DNA from: Cristatella mucedo
Taxonomy: Eukaryota; Bryozoa; Phylactolaemata; Cristatellidae
Direction of reading: 5' to 3'
Length of the DNA stretch: 64,000 nucleotides
Assembly (NCBI GenBank): GCA_009760855.2
Contig: WPIO01000096.1
Span: forward strand, 1,116,501 to 1,180,500
Both the position numbers and the translations under genes were made by a program. Below, one piece after another: positions 34,794-64,000 of the stretch (positions within the stretch are counted from its first letter, which is position 1; each line of letters begins with the position of its first letter). The notes beneath the pieces are model-generated. The model did not search any database. It saw only the letters and a program-made list of their open reading frames with translations, and was not told where the DNA came from.

Positions 34794-34826
34794 GGGAGTG
34801 ACCTCCGCGACGCGGAGGTCACTCCC
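34794..34826 (+). other. Perfect 16-bp inverted repeat in the 3' UTR of the INSM1-like gene
   Basis: GGGAGTGACCTCCGCG is followed after one base by its exact reverse complement, 44 bases after the stop codon. In the mRNA it would form a very stable stem. It is not followed by T-rich sequence and is not a bacterial-type terminator. Confidence 0.85.
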
Positions 34827-35140
34827 GCGTCGCGGAGGAAGGCGAGCGAGTGCGCGCGCTCCGCTCGCCTTCTGCTTCCTTCTTATCCACTATTGCGGCG
34901 CCTCTTCCTCTAGTCCAGCGACACCGCCGCCGCCGTGCACTCGAGCGTCGCGTAGTCGTAATTAGTCCGTTTCGCGTCTATTTTTGGCGGCTTTACGCTT
35001 AGTGACACTTGCTTGTTGTACTTAGACCGTTCGTTGTCGCCTAGCGTTCACATTATTGATGGCAGTGTACAGATCTCGCCGGCTCGTCTTTTAAAACGTA
35101 GACATTTTTACAACGCCGGCCTTTATTAATTTATGAAATC

Positions 35141-35146
35141 ATTAAA
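35141..35146 (+). terminator. Polyadenylation signal (ATTAAA) of the INSM1-like gene
   Basis: ATTAAA is followed by a GT-rich AAAGTCTGTTCATCG. It lies about 390 bases after the stop codon in an AT-rich stretch, giving a 3' UTR of about 410 bases. Confidence 0.6.
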
Positions 35147-35169
35147 GTCTGTTCATCGAGTAGCCGCGC

Positions 35170-36635
35170 TTTGACTGGGCGTCGACCCGTCGCCTCCGCC
35201 GCCGCCCTCGGCTGCCTACACACCACCGCAGCAGCGACGGACGGATTCATTCGGTTCAATTTGGTTCCTCTCGGTTCCTTCGATTCTACAGGACGGTCGA
35301 TAGTGGCGATCGGCGAAATCACAACGCTTAAGATCACACACAATAGATTCACTCAGACCCTTGCACATCCTCCACCGGTGGGGGCGCGAATACCGACAGG
35401 GACAACGTCGTGCTAGCAGCAGCGACACACAGGACAACTAGATCCAACTGCACTTCGGCGCCGTGCGGCCGTTCGTAAGCCGTCCGTCCCGTAAGCCGCA
35501 GTTTCCTCGTTGGCTCTTCAGCTTCATCGGGGACGCGACGGCACGCTGCCCTCGCTGCTTTTGGCGAGCCATCTTTTTTCTGCTTTCGGCGAGCCGTCCT
35601 TTTGCGCCGCCGCGACGCAGACGAACCAGTTCTGCCGGCGAGGCCGGCAGGCGGGCGACACCGCTATCCGCCGCCGGCGCGGACGGCGCAAGGAGGAAGC
35701 CGGCGGCGGCGGCGTCGAAGAGCGGAAACGGATGCTCTCGGCGGCGCCGTCGCGGCGACGCGAGTGTCGCTGCGGGCTGCGCCGCTGCGGTCGGGACAAC
35801 CGCCCCGTCGCTACCGCCCGAGGGGCCGTCAGCGCCGCCGCCGCTAACTCCCGCTCGCCGCCCTATGCGGTTCGTTCGTCCGCCGCCGCGCGGCGACGCG
35901 TAATCACCGCAAGCGAAGCAGGCGCCCCGAGCAACGCAGCGGCGGCCATTGTCAGGCGGCGTAAGCTCGCGGGCGCGGCGCCAGCGCACGCGAGGAGGCG
36001 GCGGCGGCGGCTGCAGCTGCTTCGCCGGCGTTCGCGTCGCGAGTCGCGCGCGCGTGCCGGCGGGCGGGTCGCGAACCGGTCCGACTGACGACGGCAGCGC
36101 CGACCGATTGGTCGCGCGCGCGAGATAGCGGCTTTTTTTTTTATTGCGCGCCCCACTGTTTACTCCCGTCGCGCGCCTACCGAAGAAGCTGTCGGAGCAA
36201 ACGCCCGCCGCTCCTGCAGCGGCGGCGGCTCGCTAGCGGAGCCCGGTTGCGTCGTCGCTGTGCCTCGAGCGCTCTTGCCGCGGCCGCTCGCAGCTGCGCC
36301 GCGGCCGCCGACGACTCCGAGCCATCCGTCCGCTCGCTGCGGCTCAGCCGACCGCAACGACCTCTAGCGGCAGACAAGCTTGAGCAGCGGCTCTAACGAG
36401 TGCTGCCTCTACAGTGCTGCGCTCGAAATCGCTGGAAATCAGGCAGCAGCGCTGCAGGCTTCTACGCCTCGCGCGCGAGAAGTCATTTTTGACAGCAAGA
36501 CGCCGTTGTCAGTGGAGGTTCCACTCGCCATGTTTGGTCTCGGAAAGGCGGCTTAGTCTGTCGCGGCTAGTCAAGCTTGACGCTTCCGGTCAGACAATGG
36601 CGGCGTCCTTCCGTTTGGCCTCCTGTAGAAGCCAT
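35170..36635. other. GC-rich region downstream of the INSM1-like gene
   Basis: CpG-rich DNA with a (CG)-rich core at 35600-36120. Open frames on both strands are compositional. No exon, repeat family or RNA gene recognised. Confidence 0.4.
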
Positions 36636-36646
36636 TGCCTCTAGAC

Positions 36647-36834
36647 CAGTGGTTATCAACCTTCCTAATGCCGCGACTCTTTAATACAGATACCTCATGT
36701 TGCGGTGACCCTCAACCATAAAATTATTGTGTGCAAAATGTGGAAATGCGTGTTTTTCTATGGTCTTAGGCGACCCCTGTGAAAGAGTCGTTCGACCCCC
36801 AAAGGGGTCGCGACCCGCAAGTTGAGAACCGCTG
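36647..36834. mobile_element. Non-autonomous hAT transposon, SPIN-like
   Basis: This is a 188-bp element. The left end CAGTGGTTATCAACC and the inverted right end (CAGCGGTTCTCAACTTGC when reversed) are terminal inverted repeats of about 16 bp. It is flanked by 8-bp direct repeats, CTCTAGAC (36639-36646) and CTCCAGAC (36835-36842), the hAT target-site length, with one mismatch. The interior keeps TTCCTAATGCCGCGAC, GTGACCCTCAACCATAAAAT and GGTCTTAGGCGACCCCTGTG. From memory of that family, these are the words that define SPIN (Space Invader) MITE-type elements, which moved horizontally between animals. There is no transposase frame. Confidence 0.88.
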
Positions 36835-37039
36835 CTCCAGACGTAATGGACGTTACGTAAGACACGCTATGTGGGAGACGTTTCAGCTAGGGGCATAAAC
36901 GCTCTCAGTAGCCCTATCAGGGTCGGGGTCAGGGTCGGGCTTTACGCGTCAGGTTCCGATGACAATACGCAGACAGACAGACGGTCGGCTACTGCAGATC
37001 GCCTAAGCGCTGGGATCTTCAGCAAACATTCTATATATA

Positions 37040-37182
37040 TAATCCATTTATATAGCGCCCCAAGAGAACTTAATCTCTGTTCAGGCGCTTCACATATGCC
37101 TCGGGGCTCGAGCCCACGACCTCTACCAGACCTTGGTCGGGGCGAGCACCTTAACCGCTGGACCAAACCAGCTCGGAAGTGC
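37040..37182 (-). mobile_element. SINE family 1, near-complete copy
   Basis: On the minus strand it reads GAGCTGGTTTGGTCCAGCGG and TTAAGGTGCTCGCCCCGACC (A-box region), then GTGGGCTCGAGCCCCGAGGC (B-box region). The tail is GCGCCTGAACAGAGATTAAG then TTCTCTTGGGGCGCTATATA. The tail is shared with LINE family A. This is the best copy for defining the family. Confidence 0.88.
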
Positions 37183-37434
37183 GTAGTGAACTCTGTCAGT
37201 CGTGGAATATCTACGGTTCCGGCTTCGCTTGAAAGCCCGGATTCGTTGCTTGAGTTCGCGAAACTCTCGTATCAGTTTCCGGTGGTCGTACGGTCAGCTC
37301 GTAAGGATGAAACGACGTGGTCTTCCTCCTTCCTGGTGCTCTAATATTTCTCTTTCCATGTTTGGCTCTCCACAAAGACGAGTGGTGGCTCAGCTATCCA
37401 CATTGGAAATATACACACGTTTTAATTTATGATT

Positions 37435-37672
37435 ATATGTTTTTCCACATTAATCTATTTATCACAGCATTTAGTGGGTCCATGTATTACGGCCTTTGTG
37501 TGCTTTTGCGTGCTGACCGTGTGCATGTCGCCTCTAACCACGTTATGCTTGCTGTCATTGAGCAGACTACTAATACCATAGACCATTTGATCATGCTTCC
37601 TTTGCAGCAAATATAAAGTACCTAGACAGAGATTTAGTTCTCTGAGGGTACTATACAAATTTATTAGATAAA
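37435..37672 (+). mobile_element. LINE family A 3' UTR fragment
   Basis: Plus-strand UTR only: CATTTAGTGGGTCCATG, the CGTGTGCATGTCGCCTC block, then TTCTCTGAGGGTACTATAC. Confidence 0.75.
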
Positions 37673-37724
37673 CTGTATATATATATATATGTGTGTGTGT
37701 GCGCGCGCGCGCGTGTGTGTGTAT

Positions 37725-37856
37725 ACGCGCTGGTTTAGTCCATTGGTTAAGGCGCTCTCCTCGACCAAGGTCAGGTCGAGGTCGCTGACTCGAGTCCCGT
37801 GGCATATGGGAAGCGCCTAAATAGAGATTATGCTCTCACAGGGTGCCAAACAAATG

Positions 37857-37892
<36 letters not shown>
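37725..37892 (+). mobile_element. SINE family 1 copy with a (TA)n tail
   Basis: GCGCTGGTTTAGTCCATTGG and TTAAGGCGCTCTCCTCGACC form the head; GACTCGAGTCCCG is B-box-like. The tail GCGCCTAAATAGAGATTATG runs into about 16 TA units at 37860-37892. A (TG)n/(CG)n stretch precedes it at 37680-37722. Confidence 0.82.
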
Positions 37893-37894
<2 letters not shown>

Positions 37895-38300
37895 TCCTTT
37901 AGTCATGTGACGTCTGCACATAATTTAGGCGTACTATTCCAAAACGACTTTGCAGTAGGTTAGCGCATTTCCTCTTCGTTCAAATCGGCCTAAAGCGGCT
38001 GGGAAACGTGACCAAAATCTAGGCTTGCTTAGATAAGAGTGCTACAGCAAGCTGGTTCACAAAGTTGTAACATCACGTGACATCATGTAGATTGCTTCAT
38101 CACACCAGTTACGTCTTAGCTTCGCTGGCTCTCTATGAGGGATCGAATCAATTTCAAAGCCCCGACCCTCCGTTTTGCGTACGTCTCGCTTCACTTGGTC
38201 GCATCGGCCTTTGTCCTTTGACCTACTCGCTCCAGTGAGCTCCTGCACCGACCGCTCGTCAGCATCCTGCCAGCATCCGCGAGGTCATACCTAGCAATAA
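37895..38300 (+). mobile_element. LINE family A, decayed RT-to-C-terminus fragment
   Basis: CTGCACATAATTTAGGCGTACTATTCCAAAACG corresponds to the ARNLGVMFQND stretch seen in better copies. Downstream there are only weak traces. Confidence 0.5.
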
Positions 38301-38479
38301 TGTACTCACTGTTATCTTACTGAGAGCGAGCCTTCAGCCCGAACGTGTGGACTTCTAGCTACAATAGCCATCAGCGATGACCTGACTTAGTTTTAAGTCT
38401 CTGCTAGTCTGCTGCATCTGTTCCGCTCAGCTGTCGCTTCGCCCGAGTGAGCAAGGCCTTGTTTTAATCTGGCTTGCTT

Positions 38480-38880
38480 ACGTTTCTTTCTTTCTTACGT
38501 TTTCTTTCTCCATCTGCACGATCCAGATCTTTTTTCTTGCCGCAAGTCCTACAAACCGGTCGTCTCCATGCTTCCTTTAGCATGCGACTCCCTTGCTATT
38601 TACGCACACGAAGCACATTACATGTCACTAACCCTTGGTTACTGATTCTCTTATGCAATATTAATATGAAAATGATATTACCTATTATTATTATTACCTA
38701 TAATAATGATTTTTTATATATTACTCATTACATATAATATAACATATACAACATACATAAAACACACACACATATATATATATATACATATATATATGTA
38801 TATATATGTTATATTTATATATATATGTATATATCTGTAAATGTGGATTAATGTGTATTGATATATATATGTACACACAG
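38480..38880. other. AT-rich, no gene seen
   Basis: AT-rich with imperfect ATATAC repeats from 38690 onwards. Confidence 0.35.
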
Positions 38881-38881
38881 G

Positions 38882-38983
<102 letters not shown>

Positions 38984-39277
38984 TGTGTGTGTGTCTGCGT
39001 GTGTAGATTATATGCACTGGGGCCATTTTGCAAAGCTTTCGACACGCTGGCAAGAATCTGTCAGAAGGGCCCCCCCGGAGCTGAATTCTTCACCGCCTAA
39101 GCAGGAGAGGCTTTAGCTGTACTTGCACACCTGTACACCAGTGCATTTGTACACCTGTGATACGTTCGTCGCGCTGCCGGTGCTCACTGCCTGTCAGCGA
39201 GGCCTCGCATGTAAAGAAGGAGAGTCAAAACGCTCCGGAAAGTGAAAATAAAGTGTTTCCCCATTGGCCTATCCTAG

Positions 39278-39332
39278 ATTGCCATCTGCAAGCGGTGATG
39301 ATGGCCGTTAAGGCTCTTCGGCAGCTATAAAA
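39278..39332 (+). mobile_element. SINE family 2 fragment
   Basis: GATTGCCATCTGCAAGCGGTGATGATGGCCGTTAAGGCTCTTCGGC follows the body order of the copy at 58330-58510 (reverse). Confidence 0.45.
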
Positions 39333-41185
39333 ACGAGACTGATAGATCAGCTATTTTATTTATGATCAGCCCTCACCGAACTCGTTGTTAATTCACGTCA
39401 GATAGCTTAACGAGCCAGAAGATACGGTCAAGGTACTGTTCGCGTCAATCTGCATGCTCTCTGCGAGATTGTTTGGGAAGTGACGAGCGAACCTGCTCCA
39501 CTGCCCAACTCGTGCGTTGAAAGCCGAGCAAGTCGCTGGGCGTGGTCGGACGAGGCAGGGTCACGGTGGCCTCTTCCGGCTGGTCGCCGGCAGTCAAGAC
39601 CTCCTTGTCGCTTTTTGGTGCTCACTCGTTGTGGAACGGATGGCGAGCCTCCACGAGGTTCGCCCGAGTGGCCGCACTCGCTTTCTGTCGTACGTCTTGA
39701 AATTAAAACCTTATCGAGCTCCAATTAAGGCCACTGGGCGAGGACACTTGGCCACGATGGCTGCTCATTTCGAGGCGGTCCACACAGTATGCACTCCCTT
39801 CGTCTATATGCACATTTTCGACCATCAGCTCTAGCACTTGAGAGCGAGGCATGTAGGTCACAGAATTGCGAAGCATTTGCTAAACCCGTGGTCAGGCTAT
39901 GCCCTCCCCCCCCCCGAAGCCAGCCGAATTAGACTTGACATCGCTCGTTACTTGTCGATATTCGACGCCTCCGCTACAGCAGCGTCTGCTGCTTGCCGAT
40001 CGGAGACCTCTAACGCTGCTATAAAAGCTCCCAGACAGATCAATCAAGTGCATCCCTCGCCCGATAAAGGCAGCCGGTGGCGGCTCACCAAGCACCGACA
40101 AACAGACGCACGGTGCCTGAGCTGTCGTCTGTCACTCTCGGGTCTCAGCGAGGACGTTACCCATCGAGCACGAGCTGAACCGACCTCGTGGCACTCCGAA
40201 GGCATCCACAGTAGCAGAGTAAACGGTAAACGGCATCAGCACGCGAGCATCGTGATGGCAGTCCACGTGACATCGTGAGCATCGTGATGGCAGTCCACGC
40301 GATGCACGTGCTTCTGAGTAGCTCACTGGTGTGACAGCTAGCATTAAGCAACTCATTCAACCTCACTTTCCTGGTCGCCAAATTTTCAATAAAGAAAAAA
40401 TTCACTTTGTACACTGACGGCATTGTCTCAGTACTGTATTTCAGCATTTCCTTAGCATTGGCATTCATATTCACATTCATTTTCCGACATTCATTTCCTT
40501 AGCATTAGCATTCATCTGCATCGCTGGCGAGAGGACCAATGTGCACAGGCGATTCAGATGCGATCGACAGCTCCTACTACCCAACGACAAGCTCAGCTCA
40601 GCGATGTCAGCAAGCAAACAAGCATGAATTTCAACGGCACTCCGAATCGAGAAGCTCGTCGCGATAAACAAATAAACTCGTGCAATCCAATCAGCAAATC
40701 GACTGCATACTTTGCGGCGAGAGCGGCAATCGTCAGTAGAGTTGTCGCATGGTACACACACGTACAGGGTACATGCTAGCCCATCATAACAACAGGCCAC
40801 ATACTCTGGCAGAATGCATTGTGGCTGCACGACATGCACGACAGAAGCGACGCAGCTGCGAGTGATGTCACTGGCGTTGGCCCTCTGCCTCATGCGCTCG
40901 CCTCTCCTTCCGACAACGCTTCCGGACGGTCACGATCAGGCAGCTGGCTGTCACGATGCAGAAGGGCTGGCGGCCAATTCACCTCGACAGACTACAAAAA
41001 TCGATCGCTGCTCTCTTGAACCCCACGTGACCCCTTGTGCGATGATCTCGAGATCGAGCGCAAACATGGCCAAAGGCAGCCGCTCGACGAGGCAGTGGCC
41101 AGTGGATGATGAAAGTCGCTCACAGGTGACAGTAAGATGGCAGCTGGACCACCGAAGTAAGAGGGGGGGGGTAGCAAGGCCGTGC
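39333..41185. other. Intergenic between the INSM1-like gene and PUS10, no gene seen
   Basis: No exon recognised on either strand. A 29-bp tandem duplication (GAGCATCGTGATGGCAGTCC) lies at 40244-40302. Confidence 0.35.
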
Positions 41186-41985
41186 ACACCGATCTGCACT
41201 GGCTGACCCTAGTCAATAGGCTTCGCCCATGCGACGTCAAGTCTCACGGAGACACAAAGCTTGGAACTTGCTTGCATGGAACGCACCATGCATCGATTTG
41301 AAAACATTCAAACGGAAGCCGGAGACCTATCTACTGCTCCTCAAAGCCTTTTTGCCCGGTCCGGAGTCCCCTGATTGACCTTGCCCTCTGCTCGGCCGAG
41401 TGTGCTTGCATGCTTTACAAAGCTGTGCACCTTGGACTAAGGGCTTGCATAATGAAATGCTTTTGCACGGTGAGCTATATATAGCGTATGAGCTTCAAAG
41501 GCGACTCCATCTCGCTGCAGTGGCTACAGAACTAGGCGTGCCGACTGCTAAGCAGACAGACACTGGGGAAGCAGCCAGCGGCCCCGGCACAAGTCGCGCA
41601 CCTTCTAAAATGCTCGAGAGTGGGAGAGCCTTTTCGTTCGGAGCTGGGCAAGAACGAACCACTAGCCAAGAGCGTGCACTCCAGCCGTGGCACGCCAACA
41701 CTTCAGGGAAGGGAAGGTCAGGGAAGGGAAGGTCACGGACGCTGTGGCAGCTCGCCAGCAACTCACAGACGCCTCAGCATCGGCAATGCGTGACCTCGGC
41801 GAGCGCAGTGTCCTCGGGGAGGGAGGCACTCGCCTGTCCACCAGAAGCCTTTACGGCGGATATCCGCTCTGCCCGCATGCATCGCTTCCCCCTACGTCAG
41901 CAAATGTATAGTGCCCTGAAAGTGAGTTCTCTGAGGGCGCTATATCAAATACATTATTATTATTATTATTATTATTATTATCAAT
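41186..41985 (+). mobile_element. LINE family A, old copy ending beside the PUS10 stop codon
   Basis: The head GATCTGCACTGGCTGACCC and CTTGGAACTTGCTTGC match the family C-terminus in decayed form. The end AGTTCTCTGAGGGCGCTATATC and a (TTA)n tail at 41954-41981 are clear. The middle (41440-41890) does not resemble other copies and may be an insertion. Its tail ends a few bases from the PUS10 stop at 41987. Confidence 0.6.
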
Positions 41986-41986
41986 A

Positions 41987-63493
<21,507 letters not shown>

Positions 63494-64000
63494 CTAGCGC
63501 ATCAGCGAGCAGATCATTTCTCTGGCACAAGGCTGCAGCACTTGCGAGAGGGGCAAGGGTCTGCTCTGCGGAACAGCTATCGAGAAGTTTATCAGATCGA
63601 GAAAGGTCGACGACACGTCCGACCGAAACGAGCGAGAGAAATCTGGTGCACCGGCACACAGCAATGGCTGCTGCAATGCCACGGTCAAGAGTGGCACTCA
63701 ACCTTCCAGCCAATCATTGCGATGTTCCGGATCACCTGGGCTGCCACAATGGGCTCACTGGTGTCGGCCGATCTCGTATGCACACACACACTCGTACACA
63801 ACAACATACACAAACACGCACGACACACATGCACACCCCAAAGCAGTAGCAAGCATGTACCAACGACACTTCAAATATGTTATGCTACTCTAATGGATAT
63901 TCGTACACACACTCTATCGACAAAGTTCACTAGTGATAGACACGATAGTAGAAGCAAATGTCAAGTAATGAGCACTGGAGTGCTTGTCAGCCAGCATTTC
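63494..64000. other. PUS10 upstream intron, no exon recognised
   Basis: The next upstream PUS10 exon should end in phase 2 and encode the region before 'DAYGG'. None was found here, so it lies beyond the window. A CA-rich stretch is at 63778-63838. Confidence 0.4.

Overview
This window is animal (metazoan) nuclear DNA. It holds spliced genes with GT-AG introns, non-LTR retrotransposons, tRNA-derived SINEs, a DNA-transposon remnant and very many long microsatellites. CpG is abundant, both in the gene promoters and in old repeats. The insulinoma-associated gene has the compact three-finger, nerfin-like layout rather than the five-finger vertebrate one, which points to an invertebrate. The sequence does not fix the phylum.

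Three genes can be identified from their protein products. (1) Minus strand, 2286-3884: the first two coding exons of a gene with an extended PHD (ePHD) zinc-finger domain of the PHF7/G2E3/PHF6 type. Its first intron is filled by a 30-bp minisatellite, and the rest of the gene probably lies beyond base 1. (2) Plus strand, about 33250-35170: a SNAG-domain zinc-finger repressor orthologous to INSM1/nerfin-1/egl-46. It sits in a 6-kb GC-rich block without recognisable transposons, with a TATA box, a (GA)n tract in the 5' UTR, and a polyadenylation signal. (3) Minus strand, 41987-63493: the 3' two-thirds of PUS10 (tRNA pseudouridine synthase), spread over nine recognisable exons across 21.5 kb. 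Its 5' end lies beyond base 64000. INSM1-like and PUS10 converge tail to tail. A further coding-like frame of unknown identity lies at 18939-19856 (+), and a possible lone first exon at 16072-16202 (+).

The rest is mostly repeats. LINE family A (CR1/L2-like) is present in more than 20 5'-truncated copies with (TTA)n tails. LINE family B is a second CR1/L2-like family with (ATTAC)n or (ATGT)n tails. SINE family 1 has a tRNA-Ser/Leu-like head and a 3' end shared with LINE A. SINE family 2 is another tRNA-like family. At 36647-36834 there is a 188-bp non-autonomous hAT element that closely resembles the SPIN ('Space Invader') family known for horizontal transfer between animals, with 8-bp target duplications still visible. 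Microsatellites of (CA)n, (GA)n, (TA)n and (GGAA)n are scattered throughout.

Layout: 0-4 kb ePHD gene; 5-15 kb LINE-rich intergenic DNA; 15.5-20 kb possible unknown gene; 20-30 kb LINEs, minisatellites and GC-rich islands; 30.4-36.4 kb GC-rich block with the INSM1-like gene; 36.6-41 kb SPIN, SINE and LINE fragments; 42-63.5 kb PUS10 with transposon-filled introns. I could not find one expected short PUS10 exon, and exact repeat boundaries are approximate.
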